From assembly GCF_900167115.1 (NCBI RefSeq), contig NZ_FUXZ01000005.1:62001-126000 (forward strand): 64,000 nucleotides of DNA, read 5' to 3'. The first letter of the stretch is position 1; each line of letters starts with the position of its first letter. Both the position numbers and the translations under genes were made by a program. Of the stretch, positions 25,546 to 34,528 are shown piece after piece. The DNA comes from Eubacterium uniforme. GTDB taxonomy: Bacteria; Bacillota; Clostridia; Lachnospirales; Lachnospiraceae. The notes under the pieces were generated by a model. The model had not been told where the DNA came from, did not search any database, and saw only the letters and a program-made list of their open reading frames with translations.

Positions 25546-26007
25546 ATGAAGAAAGAAAATGAAACAAAGTATGATGCATTAAAATTAAGCAACCAGGTTT
25601 GTTTTCCTTTATATGCCTGCTCAAAGGAACTGGTTAGACAGTATGGACCTTTCCTTAAGGAACTAAATTTAACTTATACGCAGTATATAGTTATGATGGT
25701 ACTTTGGGAGAATGAAGAGGTTACATCAAGAGAACTTGCTAAGTTGCTTCATTTAGACTACGGTACATTAACTCCTGTTTTAAAAAAACTAGATCAGATG
25801 GGATATTTAATAAGAGAACGTAGTGCTGAGGATGAGAGGATTCTCATAATAAAACTTACAAGTGAAGGAAGAGACATAAAGGATAAGGCAGTATCAGTTC
25901 CTATTGCCATGGCAAACTGTATGGGACTTAGTTTAAAAGAGTATGAAACTCTTTATAAATTAACATATAAGGCGCTAAGTAATATGGAACATAATAGTAA
26001 TAATTAA
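25546..26007 (+). CDS. ohrR: OhrR-type MarR-family organic-peroxide sensor
   Basis: A 153-residue winged-helix regulator; the ATG at 25546 follows GAGGAGG. The sequence NQVCFPLYACSKEL places the peroxide-reactive cysteine (C19) exactly as in OhrR proteins, and C125 (AMANC) corresponds to the second cysteine of the two-Cys class, so oxidation would form an inter-subunit disulfide. DNA-binding part: TSRELAKLLHLDYGTLTPVL with wing DERILIIKLT. It sits 18 bases before glutathione peroxidase, and the promoter contains an OhrR-like palindrome, so it most likely represses its own operon until organic hydroperoxide appears. Confidence 0.85.
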   Translation: MKKENETKYDALKLSNQVCFPLYACSKELVRQYGPFLKELNLTYTQYIVMMVLWENEEVTSRELAKLLHLDYGTLTPVLKKLDQMGYLIRERSAEDERILIIKLTSEGRDIKDKAVSVPIAMANCMGLSLKEYETLYKLTYKALSNMEHNSNN

Positions 26008-26025
26008 TATTTAGGAGGTATTTTT

Positions 26026-26577
26026 ATGGCAGTAGTTTATGATTTTTCAGTTAAGAACAGAAGTGGAGAAGAAGTTAGTTTAAAGGATTATGAGGGGAAG
26101 GTTATTCTAGTTGTTAATACAGCTACTGGATGTGGATTTACACCACATTATGAACCTCTTGAAGCTATGTATAAGGATTTAAAGGATAAAGGATTAGAAA
26201 TACTTGATTTTCCTTGCAATCAGTTCGCAGATCAGGCTCCGGGTAGTGATGATGAAATTCATGAATTTTGTACAATGAAGTTTGGAACAGAGTTCCCACA
26301 ATTTGCTAAGATTGATGTTAACGGTGAAGATGCAGATCCATTATTTGTATGGATGGCAGAACAAAAGCCATTTGAAGGATTTGGAAAGGGATTAAAGAAC
26401 TTTTCACTTGATAAGTTCGCTGCTTTAAATAATAAGAAATTTGGAGATAAAGCTTATATTAAGTGGAATTTTACAAAGTTCTTAATAGATAGAAATGGTA
26501 ATGTAATTGCGAGGTTTGAACCTACAGTAGAAATGGAAGAAGTAAGAAAAGCCGTTGAAGCTGAATTAGAAAAATAG
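26026..26577 (+). CDS. Glutathione/thioredoxin-dependent peroxidase (Gpx family)
   Basis: A 183-residue thiol peroxidase. The catalytic cysteine C36 lies in NTATGCGFTPHYEPLEAMY, where some family members have selenocysteine. The other active-site residues Q66 (DFPCNQF, with C64) and W147-N148 (KWNFTKFLIDRNG) are present. It reduces hydroperoxides using thioredoxin or a low-molecular-weight thiol. It is the second gene of the peroxide-controlled operon, followed by a terminator. A gamma-glutamyl-cysteine ligase lies in the next transcription unit. Confidence 0.93.
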   Translation: MAVVYDFSVKNRSGEEVSLKDYEGKVILVVNTATGCGFTPHYEPLEAMYKDLKDKGLEILDFPCNQFADQAPGSDDEIHEFCTMKFGTEFPQFAKIDVNGEDADPLFVWMAEQKPFEGFGKGLKNFSLDKFAALNNKKFGDKAYIKWNFTKFLIDRNGNVIARFEPTVEMEEVRKAVEAELEK

Positions 26578-26583
26578 AGTGTA

Positions 26584-26620
26584 GATGCCGTGAATTTTAT
26601 TCGCGGCATCTTTGTTTTTG
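26584..26620 (+). terminator. Rho-independent terminator after gpx
   Basis: Stem GATGCCGTGAA / TTCGCGGCATC (11 bp, one G-T pair), short loop, then TTTGTTTTTG. Confidence 0.88.
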
Positions 26621-26783
26621 TAGTAAATGAATGAGTGATAGTTTGAGGCTATAACATACCATAAAATATTAGAAATTCTCAATAACGTACATTTTTGATA
26701 AGATTATAATAGATAATTTACATATGGCTATTATGTAATATTATTTATTGGAAATTAATTTAATGTGTTGAAAGGAAAAAAGT

Positions 26784-28019
26784 ATGAGTATTTATGAGGA
26801 TATTGTACAATACATAAAATCAGGTGAAACGAGTAATAAAAAACTAGGATTAGAGATTGAACATTTTGTTGTTAATGAAGAAGGAGTTCAAATTACATTT
26901 GAACAGATAGTACCTTTGATTGAAGAAGTGGCTAAAGGTATTGGTGCAAAGCCTTTATATACTGATGGATATGTTGTTGGATATGTAAGTGAAGAATATG
27001 TAATTACACTTGAACCAGCTTGTCAGTTTGAAATTAGTATTAATCCATATGAAAGAATAGAAGATATAAAGAGAGTCTATGAGGATTTTAGACAATTATG
27101 GGATAAAGAATTTGAACAAATTGGATACCATATTGAAGTAGGAGGAGTTTTACCTGCAGTTGAAAATGGTAAGATACTTCCAATAGATATTCCACTTTCA
27201 AAAAAGAATAGATACAAATATATGGATGCGTATTTTAAGAGTAGTGGTAAGTACGGTGAATATATGATGAGAGCTTCTGGTTCAACTCAGATTTCAGTGG
27301 ATTATAAAAGTGAGGATGATTTAAGAAGAAAACTTGAAGTGTTGCAAATTATTTCACCAATTATTTCAATTATGTTTGAAAATAAGAGTAATCCTGATTA
27401 TGTTCTTCCTGAATCAGATGGTAAGAAACATCTAATAAGAATTCAGGAATGGGAAGCACTTGATAAAGATAGAACGGGATTTTTAGATCATTCCATAGTT
27501 GATTTTGGATATAGAAAGATAGCTGAAGATGTGGTTCATACACCTCTTATATTATTAACTGAGAATGGTGAAACTTCCTATGTTGGAAATAAAAACGCAT
27601 TGGATTTGATTAATGAAAAAATAATTGATTATGATAATGCATCAGATGATGAGAAGAAGAGATATATTGAACATTTTATTTCTATGGGATTTTATCATTT
27701 TAGAATTAAGAAATATATAGAGATAAGAGTTGCTGATGCTGTTCCTATTGATGTGGCAGTAGCATTTGCTGCATTGATTAAAGGTTTGATTTATAATGCA
27801 GCAAATATAGATAGATTATTAGATAAATACAAGAGTATTACAACAATTGATGACATAAATGAGGCAATACAAAGTGTTGAAAAAGATGGTTTTGATGCAG
27901 AGATTTATGATGGAAGAAAGGCTATTGAACATGCAGAGAAACTTTTAAGTATAGCTTCTGATGGATTGGATAATGAAGAGAAGGAGTACTTAAAATATGT
28001 GCGAGATTTTTGGAATTAG
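26784..28019 (+). CDS. Glutamate-cysteine ligase (GCS2/EgtA-like)
   Basis: A 411-residue ATP-dependent ligase of the plant/EgtA branch. Diagnostic parts are KLGLEIEHFVV near residue 30, the region YTDGYVVGYVSEEYVITLEP, then ACQFEISI, and YMMRASGSTQISVDY. It would join glutamate and cysteine through the gamma-carboxyl to give gamma-glutamylcysteine. The final 23 bases overlap a class II amidotransferase. With a peroxidase and a peroxide sensor immediately upstream, production of a protective thiol is a reasonable reading. No glutathione synthetase is seen in the window, so the end product may be gamma-glutamylcysteine or another adduct. Confidence 0.85.
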   Translation: MSIYEDIVQYIKSGETSNKKLGLEIEHFVVNEEGVQITFEQIVPLIEEVAKGIGAKPLYTDGYVVGYVSEEYVITLEPACQFEISINPYERIEDIKRVYEDFRQLWDKEFEQIGYHIEVGGVLPAVENGKILPIDIPLSKKNRYKYMDAYFKSSGKYGEYMMRASGSTQISVDYKSEDDLRRKLEVLQIISPIISIMFENKSNPDYVLPESDGKKHLIRIQEWEALDKDRTGFLDHSIVDFGYRKIAEDVVHTPLILLTENGETSYVGNKNALDLINEKIIDYDNASDDEKKRYIEHFISMGFYHFRIKKYIEIRVADAVPIDVAVAFAALIKGLIYNAANIDRLLDKYKSITTIDDINEAIQSVEKDGFDAEIYDGRKAIEHAEKLLSIASDGLDNEEKEYLKYVRDFWN

Positions 28020-28770
28020 TGCAAATAGAAAAGTTAAAATAAATGAGCTTTTAAGAATTTTCTTTTCGCATGGAATTGAACATCCGGATGGATGGGGAAT
28101 TGCAATTTGTGATGATGGAAATGTGTCCATAGAAAAGGAACCGGTAAAGGTTAGTAAGAGTAAGTATTTAAAGAGTAGAATTAATAGTAGAATAGCTTCT
28201 GGTCATACACTTGCCCATATTAGAAAGGCTACTATTGGTCATGTTGAGTATGAAAATACTCATCCATTTACTGGTAAGGATGCATCAGGAAGATCATGGA
28301 CACTTGTTCATAATGGTACGATTTTTGAATCAGATAAATTGGTGAAGTATCAATATGAACAAAAGGGTAGTACTGATAGTGAAAGAATTCTATTATATAT
28401 AATAGATAGAGTTAATGCATTGCTAGAAGAAGAACTTAATGGATTTGATGTTAATGCAAGGGTTGAACTTATTGAGGAAATCGCAAAAGAATTATCTAAA
28501 GGGAATAAGTTAAACTTTATATTATCTGATGGTGAGTATATGTATATTCATAAGAATGCAGATGGAACTCTTTATAGAAAACAGGAAGATGGATATGCAA
28601 TTTTCTCAACAAAACCACTTGATAATGGTAGATGGGATGAAATAAGTGATAATACTTTATTAGTCTATAATAATGGAAAATTAGTTTATACAGGAGAAAA
28701 ACATAATCATACTTATGTTGAAGATTTAGAAAAAATCAATATGATTTATTTAGCGTATTCTGGACTATAG
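27997..28770 (+). CDS. Class II glutamine amidotransferase-like hydrolase (EgtC/YafJ type)
   Basis: A 257-residue Ntn-hydrolase. The N-terminal nucleophile cysteine is C2 (MCEIFGISAN), exposed after removal of Met. Further family marks are HPDGWGIAI, ASGHTLAHIRKAT, ENTHPF and VHNGTIF. It starts within the end of the ligase gene, with GAAGGAG upstream, so expression is coupled. A gamma-glutamylcysteine ligase followed by a class II amidase resembles EgtA plus EgtC of ergothioneine synthesis, where EgtC removes gamma-glutamate, but EgtB and EgtD are not nearby. Its substrate here is therefore open. Confidence 0.85.
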   Translation: MCEIFGISANRKVKINELLRIFFSHGIEHPDGWGIAICDDGNVSIEKEPVKVSKSKYLKSRINSRIASGHTLAHIRKATIGHVEYENTHPFTGKDASGRSWTLVHNGTIFESDKLVKYQYEQKGSTDSERILLYIIDRVNALLEEELNGFDVNARVELIEEIAKELSKGNKLNFILSDGEYMYIHKNADGTLYRKQEDGYAIFSTKPLDNGRWDEISDNTLLVYNNGKLVYTGEKHNHTYVEDLEKINMIYLAYSGL

Positions 28771-28811
28771 AAAATAGAATTTATTGTGATAAGATGCCAT
28801 ATGGATGAAAC

Positions 28812-28843
28812 AAAAAACTTTGAATTTAATTCGAAGTTTTTTT
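28812..28843 (+). terminator. Rho-independent terminator
   Basis: Stem AAAAACTTTGAA / TTCGAAGTTTTT with one G-T pair, 5-base loop, continuing T run. The following 220 bases up to metK are A+T-rich; I see no S-box riboswitch in them. Confidence 0.82.
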
Positions 28844-29067
28844 GTTGGCTTACATTGATAGATGTGTAGTTATTATATTATAAATAATATTTTATGATTT
28901 TGTTTATTAAAAATAATTATCATATATAATTTCTATGTGGATATTTTTTTAGTTATAGTGTACAATATAGTCGGTGTGCATATTTAATGTAATTTTATAT
29001 ATGTATATTTAATGAGAGATAGTTAATCTATAAGGATATGAATTAAGCAAATAAATAGGAGGATAAG

Positions 29068-30255
29068 ATGGAAAAAAGAATTTTCACATCGGAGTCTGTT
29101 ACAGAAGGACATCCAGATAAAATTTGTGATCAGGTTTCAGATGCAATACTTGATGCAATGCTTGAACAGGACCCTATGAGTAGAGTAGCTTGTGAAACAG
29201 CAATTACAACAGGTCTTGTTTTAGTAATGGGAGAAATCACAACTGAAGGATATGTTGACATACAGAAAGTAGTTAGAGATACAATTACTGAAATTGGATA
29301 TACAAGAGGTAAATATGGATTTGATGCTGAGACATGTGGTGTTATGGTAGCGCTTGATGAACAGTCAGCAGATATCGCTATGGGTGTTAATGATGCATTA
29401 GAGCATAGAGAGCATGAGATGAGCGATAGTGATATTGAGGCAATTGGTGCAGGTGACCAGGGTATGATGTTTGGTTATGCAACTAACGAAACAGATGAAC
29501 TTATGCCTTATCCAATTTCAATGGCTCATAAACTTACAAGAAAGCTTACTGAAGTTAGAAAGAATGGTACACTTTCTTATTTAAGACCTGATGGTAAGAG
29601 TCAGGTTTCTGTTGAGTATGATGAAAATGGTAAACCTGTTAGAATAGATGCAGTTGTTATTTCAACACAGCACGATCCTGATGTTACTCAGGAACAGATT
29701 CATAAGGATATTAGAGAGTATGTTATAGATGCAGTTATTCCTAATGATATGATTGATGATAATACAAAAGTATTTATTAACCCTACAGGTAAGTTTGTAA
29801 TTGGAGGACCACATGGTGATAGCGGCCTTACAGGTAGAAAGATTATTGTTGATACTTACGGTGGATATGCTAGACACGGTGGTGGAGCTTTCTCAGGAAA
29901 GGATCCTACAAAGGTAGACAGATCTGCAGCTTACGCTTCAAGATATGTTGCTAAGAATATTGTTGCAGCAGGTATCGCTGATAAGTGTGAAATTCAGCTT
30001 TCATACGCTATCGGTGTTGCTAAGCCAACATCAATCATGGTTGATACATTTGGTACTGGTAAATTATCAGATGAAAAGATTGTAGAAATAATTAGAGAAA
30101 ACTTTGATCTTAGACCAGCAGGCATTATTAAGATGCTTGATCTTAGAAGACCAATTTATAAGCAGACAGCTGCTTATGGTCATTTTGGAAGAACTGATAT
30201 TTCACTTCCTTGGGAAAAGACAGACAAAGTAGAAGATTTAAAGAAGTATTTATAA
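29068..30255 (+). CDS. metK: S-adenosylmethionine synthetase MetK
   Basis: A 395-residue enzyme that makes SAM from methionine and ATP. Signature blocks are [20 protein letters not shown] near the start (ATP and metal site), [12 protein letters not shown] (hexapeptide), [20 protein letters not shown] and [19 protein letters not shown]. The length is standard for bacterial MetK. It has an AGGAGG site 5 bases from the ATG. It is a single-gene unit closed by a terminator. A SAM-sensing leader often found before metK in Firmicutes is not evident here. Confidence 0.98.
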   Translation: MEKRIFTSESVTEGHPDKICDQVSDAILDAMLEQDPMSRVACETAITTGLVLVMGEITTEGYVDIQKVVRDTITEIGYTRGKYGFDAETCGVMVALDEQSADIAMGVNDALEHREHEMSDSDIEAIGAGDQGMMFGYATNETDELMPYPISMAHKLTRKLTEVRKNGTLSYLRPDGKSQVSVEYDENGKPVRIDAVVISTQHDPDVTQEQIHKDIREYVIDAVIPNDMIDDNTKVFINPTGKFVIGGPHGDSGLTGRKIIVDTYGGYARHGGGAFSGKDPTKVDRSAAYASRYVAKNIVAAGIADKCEIQLSYAIGVAKPTSIMVDTFGTGKLSDEKIVEIIRENFDLRPAGIIKMLDLRRPIYKQTAAYGHFGRTDISLPWEKTDKVEDLKKYL

Positions 30256-30272
30256 TACAATAATAATTATAA

Positions 30273-30310
30273 AAGAAGTCCATATCAAATTGATATAGAC
30301 TTCTTTTTGT
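30273..30310 (+). terminator. Rho-independent terminator after metK
   Basis: A long stem AAGAAGTCCATATCAA / TTGATATAGACTTCTT (16 bp, one mismatch) with a minimal loop and a T run. Confidence 0.92.
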
Positions 30311-30428
30311 TAGTCTTCTGTAAATCTAAATATATGAATTTTTCTATATTTTACCTAATTGCAAGAAATAATGTTTAATGATATAATAAGTGCGTTATTC
30401 TAAAATATAAATTAGGAGGATTTTTAAA

Positions 30429-31862
30429 GTGGCAGAGAAAAAAGCAGTTAAAGAAATTACTTCCATGGAGGAAGATTTTGCACAATGGTATACTGACGTT
30501 GTTGTAAAAGCTGAACTTACAGGTTATACATCGGTTAAAGGATTTATGGTATTAAAGCCCGCTGGTTATGCAATTTGGGAATTAATACAGAAACAGCTCG
30601 ATGCTAAGTTCAAAGAAACAGGAGTAGAGAATGTATACTTGCCGCTTTTAATTCCTGAAGGATTATTACAGAAAGAAAAGGATCATGTTGAAGGATTTGC
30701 TCCTGAAGTTGCATGGGTTACACATGGAGGATTAAACCAGTTACAGGAAAGATTATGTGTTCGTCCTACTTCAGAAACATTATTCTGTGATTTTTATCAG
30801 AAGGATATCCAGTCATATAGAGATTTACCAAAGGTTTATAACCAGTGGTGTTCAGTAGTAAGATGGGAAAAAGAAACAAGACCATTCTTACGTTCAAGAG
30901 AGTTTTTATGGCAGGAAGGTCATACAGCTCACGCTACAGCAGAAGAGGCAGAAGAGCGTACAGTACAGATGCTTAATGTTTATGCAGATTTCTGTGAGAA
31001 CGTTCTTGCAATTCCTGTTGTAAAAGGTCAGAAGACAGATAAGGAAAAATTTGCTGGTGCGGTAAGCACATATACAATTGAAGCACTTATGCATGATGGT
31101 AAGGCACTTCAATCAGGTACAAGCCATAACTTTGGTGATGGATTTGCTAAGGCATTTGGTGTACAGTTTACAGATAAGGATAATACATTAAAGCATGTTC
31201 ATCAGACATCTTGGGGTGTTACAACAAGACTTATTGGTGCTGTTATCATGGTTCATGGTGATGACAATGGTCTTAAACTTCCACCAAGAATTGCACCAAC
31301 TCAGGTTTGCATCGTTCCAATTATGCAGAAGAAGGAAGGCGTTTTGGATAAGGCTTTCGAACTTAAGGAAAAACTTGGTAAGGTTGCTAGAGTTAAAGTT
31401 GATGATACAGATAAGTCACCTGGATTTAAGTTCGCAGAATGTGAAATGAGAGGTATTCCTGTGAGAGTTGAAGTTGGACCAAGGGATATTGAAAATAATC
31501 AGGCAGTACTTGTTAGAAGAGATACAGCTGAAAAGATTACAGTTTCACTTGATGAAATTGAAAGCAAGGTTTCAGAACTTCTTGAAACAATTCAGAAGAA
31601 TATGCTTGTTGCAGCAAGAGAACACAGAGATTCACATACATATAAAGCTGAAAACTGGGAAGAATTCAAAGATGTTATTGCTAATAAGCCAGGTTTTGTT
31701 AAGGCTATGTGGTGTGGTGATGTTGAATGTGAAAACAAGATTAAGGAAGAAACAACAGCTACAAGTAGATGTATGCCTTTTGAACAGGAAGAGATTAGTG
31801 ATAAATGTGTATGTTGCGGTAAACCAGCTAAGAAGATGGTATACTGGGGCAAGGCATATTAA
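30429..31862 (+). CDS. proS: Prolyl-tRNA synthetase, archaeal/eukaryotic-type
   Basis: A 477-residue class II synthetase. The class II motif 2 region ([20 protein letters not shown]) and motif 3 ([19 protein letters not shown]) are clear. There is no INS editing domain, and the C-terminus has a zinc-binding extension with [10 protein letters not shown] and [10 protein letters not shown] followed by the terminal tyrosine (KAY), both traits of the archaeal/eukaryotic-type ProRS present in many clostridia. The start is GTG with AGGAGG 9 bases before it. It charges tRNA-Pro in the cytosol. Confidence 0.97.
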   Translation: MAEKKAVKEITSMEEDFAQWYTDVVVKAELTGYTSVKGFMVLKPAGYAIWELIQKQLDAKFKETGVENVYLPLLIPEGLLQKEKDHVEGFAPEVAWVTHGGLNQLQERLCVRPTSETLFCDFYQKDIQSYRDLPKVYNQWCSVVRWEKETRPFLRSREFLWQEGHTAHATAEEAEERTVQMLNVYADFCENVLAIPVVKGQKTDKEKFAGAVSTYTIEALMHDGKALQSGTSHNFGDGFAKAFGVQFTDKDNTLKHVHQTSWGVTTRLIGAVIMVHGDDNGLKLPPRIAPTQVCIVPIMQKKEGVLDKAFELKEKLGKVARVKVDDTDKSPGFKFAECEMRGIPVRVEVGPRDIENNQAVLVRRDTAEKITVSLDEIESKVSELLETIQKNMLVAAREHRDSHTYKAENWEEFKDVIANKPGFVKAMWCGDVECENKIKEETTATSRCMPFEQEEISDKCVCCGKPAKKMVYWGKAY

Positions 31863-31883
31863 GATTAATATATAAAAAAATGT

Positions 31884-31924
31884 CGAGCTGAACGATGGAG
31901 TATTACCGTTGTTCGGCTCGTTTT
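31884..31924 (+). terminator. Rho-independent terminator after proS
   Basis: 15-bp stem CGAGCTGAACGATGG / CCGTTGTTCGGCTCG with several G-T pairs, 7-base loop and TTTT. Confidence 0.85.
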
Positions 31925-31944
31925 GAATAGAAAGGGGGCAAGCA

Positions 31945-32553
31945 ATGAAACATATCGTTACTATTCAACACACGCAGTCGGTCCATCATACTAATGGAAT
32001 GGTAGGTTCATGGACGGATTGGGATTTGACAGACTTAGGAAAAGAACAGGCAGATGCAATTGGTAAAAAGTTGAAAGAGGCATTTGCTGAGAAGGATGTA
32101 GTTATATATTCATCTGATCTTAAGCGTGCTAAACAAACAGCGGAAGAAATAACAAAATATCTTGGTGTTGAGCCTATCTTTAAGCAAGAACTTAGAGAGC
32201 GAAATCTTGGGAAGTGCTGTGGTAAGTCTGTTCAGTGGTTACGTGAAAACATTGAGTGCCCGGAAAAAACAGTTGATGATAGATTGTTCTCAGACGGAGA
32301 AAGTAGAAGAGATGCTTGGAATCGCCTTAGACCATTTTATGAAGAGGTGATGGCAAGTGATGATGAAAATATCATTATTGTTTCCCATGGAGATTTATTA
32401 AGTTTATGGAATGCTATGTTTATAGGTATTTCTGTAGAGTCTTTAATGGAAGTTGATATTCATGGACCAGGAGGCGGAGTTTCTCATATGTTTGTTGGTG
32501 ATGATGGAAAGCATATGGTGAGACATATTAATGATATGTCGTATATGGTGTAG
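31945..32553 (+). CDS. Histidine-phosphatase-superfamily protein with altered RHG motif
   Basis: A 202-residue protein with the phosphoglycerate-mutase-like fold: DWDLTDLGKEQADAIGKKL, VIYSSDLKRAKQTAEEI, ELRERNLGKCCGK and the late VSHGDLLSLWNAMF. The catalytic start, normally RHGE/Q after a hydrophobic strand, reads IQHTQS: the histidine (H9) is kept but the phosphate-binding arginine is replaced by Gln. The second histidine (SHGD) is intact. It may still be active, as the alternative arginine at SSDLKRA is present. It begins a run of small genes including three acetyltransferases. Substrate unknown. Confidence 0.82.
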   Translation: MKHIVTIQHTQSVHHTNGMVGSWTDWDLTDLGKEQADAIGKKLKEAFAEKDVVIYSSDLKRAKQTAEEITKYLGVEPIFKQELRERNLGKCCGKSVQWLRENIECPEKTVDDRLFSDGESRRDAWNRLRPFYEEVMASDDENIIIVSHGDLLSLWNAMFIGISVESLMEVDIHGPGGGVSHMFVGDDGKHMVRHINDMSYMV

Positions 32554-32573
32554 GAGTTATGAGGGAGAAGTAA

Positions 32574-33032
32574 ATGATTAATATAAGATTAGCAACAAGT
32601 GATGATATTGATGAATTGATGAGTAGTCGTCTTGAAATGCTTAAGGTTGTAAATAATCTGTCAGAAGATTACGAGTATTCTGATGTGATGGTAAATGAAA
32701 GTTATGATTATTTTTTGAATGGCGATCATATAACGGTGCTTGCGTATGATGATGATACAGTTATTGGTTGTGCATCAATGAGTTTTATTAGAGTAATGCC
32801 AGCTTTTAATCATCCTACAGGAAAACGTGCTCATTTAATGAATGTATATACAAGAAGTGAATATCGTCGTCAAGGTATTGCAAGAAAAATGGTTGATTTA
32901 TTAATTGAAGAATCTTGGAAAGCAGGAACTACAGAGATTAGTTTAGATGCAACTGAATCAGGACGACCACTTTATGAAAGCATGGGATTTGCTGATTCAA
33001 CTGAATGTATGGTTTTGACTAGAGAGGTTTAA
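32574..33032 (+). CDS. GNAT-family N-acetyltransferase (1 of 3)
   Basis: A 152-residue acetyltransferase. The acetyl-CoA binding motif A reads YRRQGIARKMVDLLIEES after the strand AHLMNVYTR, and the C-terminal end SGRPLYESMGFADSTECM is the usual motif B region. First strand IRLATSDDIDEL is standard. It is the first of three different GNAT genes in a row, spaced 7 and 23 bases apart. The acceptor substrate cannot be predicted. Confidence 0.88.
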   Translation: MINIRLATSDDIDELMSSRLEMLKVVNNLSEDYEYSDVMVNESYDYFLNGDHITVLAYDDDTVIGCASMSFIRVMPAFNHPTGKRAHLMNVYTRSEYRRQGIARKMVDLLIEESWKAGTTEISLDATESGRPLYESMGFADSTECMVLTREV

Positions 33033-33039
33033 TAAGCCA

Positions 33040-33489
33040 ATGATAGTTGAGTATAAAAAAGAATATAAGCAAGACGTTTTTGCGTTTACAGAAAATTGTT
33101 TTAGAGAATTGGGAAAGAAATTTGAACCATATGGAAGGCATTATTTTTATAATGATATAGAAACATACTTTGATGTATTTTTTTGTTTGGTTCTAGATGA
33201 TAAAGTAGTTGGAACAGTTGGATTAAAGAAAATAAATGATGATACAGCTGAACTTAAGGCATTATATCTTTTAAAAGATTTAAGAGGACAAGGACTTGGG
33301 TTTAAACTGATTAATAGTGTAATTGATAAAGCCAAAGAAAAAGGATATAAATTGATAATGTTAGATTCAATGTCTAAGTATAAAGAGGCATTGAAATTAT
33401 ATGAAAAAGTTGGCTTTATAAAAACGGAAAGATATAATGATAATCAATACGCAGATGTTTTTATGAAGTTAGTGTTAGATGACATTTAA
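33040..33489 (+). CDS. GNAT-family N-acetyltransferase (2 of 3)
   Basis: A 149-residue acetyltransferase. Motif A reads LKDLRGQGLGFKLINSVIDK following ELKALYL, then MLDSMSKYKEALKLYEKVGF. The ATG lies 7 bases after the previous stop. The overall pattern differs enough from its neighbours that the three are not recent duplicates. Substrate unknown. Confidence 0.86.
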   Translation: MIVEYKKEYKQDVFAFTENCFRELGKKFEPYGRHYFYNDIETYFDVFFCLVLDDKVVGTVGLKKINDDTAELKALYLLKDLRGQGLGFKLINSVIDKAKEKGYKLIMLDSMSKYKEALKLYEKVGFIKTERYNDNQYADVFMKLVLDDI

Positions 33490-33512
33490 GTTGAATAAAG
33501 AGGAAATAAAGA

Positions 33513-33938
33513 ATGATAAGTTTTGAAAATTATATTACACCTGAAGAATATATGGATTTACGTAAAATGGTTGGATGGGTTGAATTCCCACTTGAACAAG
33601 CCAAGGCATGTATAGATAAAGCATATATGATTCAGTGCGTTCGAGACGACGAAAAAGCTATTGGAGTTGTAAGATTACTTTGGGATGGCGGATATATTGC
33701 CTTTTTGTCAGATGTTATTGTTGATCCAAAATATCAAGGACAGGGAATTGGACGTAAGCTTGTTGAAGCAAGCATTCAAAAATTGAAAGAGGGAATGAAA
33801 CTGGGGTATAAAGTAAAACTGACTTTAAATTCGGCTATAGGAAAAGAACCTTTTTATGAGAAATTTGGATTTAGAGTACGTCCTAACGAGGACGCGGGTC
33901 CTGGAATGGATCAATGGTTGATATTTGACGAAGAGTAA
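33513..33938 (+). CDS. GNAT-family N-acetyltransferase (3 of 3)
   Basis: A 141-residue acetyltransferase. After the strand AFLSDVIVDP, motif A is KYQGQGIGRKLVEASIQKLK, with the late EPFYEKFGFRVRPNEDAGPG. An AGAGGAAA site precedes the ATG. The chromate-type transporter pair starts 17 bases after its stop, so all may share a transcript with the histidine phosphatase upstream. Substrate unknown. Confidence 0.86.
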   Translation: MISFENYITPEEYMDLRKMVGWVEFPLEQAKACIDKAYMIQCVRDDEKAIGVVRLLWDGGYIAFLSDVIVDPKYQGQGIGRKLVEASIQKLKEGMKLGYKVKLTLNSAIGKEPFYEKFGFRVRPNEDAGPGMDQWLIFDEE

Positions 33939-33955
33939 ATAGGGAAAATGAAATA

Positions 33956-34528
33956 ATGCAGGTTTTAATTGAATTATTTATGACATTTGCTAAAATTGGA
34001 GCATTTACATTTGGTGGTGGATATGCAATGATTTCCCTTATTGAGGATATTTGCGTAGAAAAGAAAAAGTGGATTACGCATGAAGAAATGATGGATATTA
34101 CAGTTATTGCTGAATCGACACCTGGTCCGATAGCAATTAATTGTGCCACGTATGTAGGATATAAAAGAAAGAAACTTTTGGGTGCTATCTTTGCAACCAT
34201 AGGAATGATTCTTCCGTCGTTTGTTATTATATATATTATTTCAAAATATTTGGATGGATTTCTAGAAATAAAATGGGTTGCCAATGCTTTTCATGGAATA
34301 AAAATTGCAGTGGGATTATTGATAGTGGATGCGGCTGTGAAGATGCTTTCAAATACAAAAATGACAGTACTTAAGATGGTTATAATAAGTTCGGCGTGTA
34401 TAGCTGTATTAGTGATAAATATATATGCATTACATATATCATCACTTGTGATTATGATATTTGCTGCATTAATTGGGGTAGTGTCCTTTCTGATAAAGAA
34501 TAAAACAGAAGGGAGTTGTGCTGATTGA
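33956..34528 (+). CDS. CHR (chromate transporter family) half-protein A
   Basis: A 190-residue membrane protein consisting of one CHR domain. The conserved pattern FAKIGAFTFGGGYAMISLIE, followed by the ESTPGPIAINCATYVGY motif, is diagnostic. It is the short form: two adjacent genes each encode half of what is one double-domain ChrA in proteobacteria. Its stop overlaps the next start by 4 bases (ATGA). The family moves chromate out in some bacteria, but in gut anaerobes the real substrate is unknown. Confidence 0.9.
   Translation: MQVLIELFMTFAKIGAFTFGGGYAMISLIEDICVEKKKWITHEEMMDITVIAESTPGPIAINCATYVGYKRKKLLGAIFATIGMILPSFVIIYIISKYLDGFLEIKWVANAFHGIKIAVGLLIVDAAVKMLSNTKMTVLKMVIISSACIAVLVINIYALHISSLVIMIFAALIGVVSFLIKNKTEGSCAD

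Noticed and set aside
28860-29067. SAM riboswitch before metK
   Set aside because: The spacer lacks the conserved S-box cores and any terminator/antiterminator pair close to the gene.
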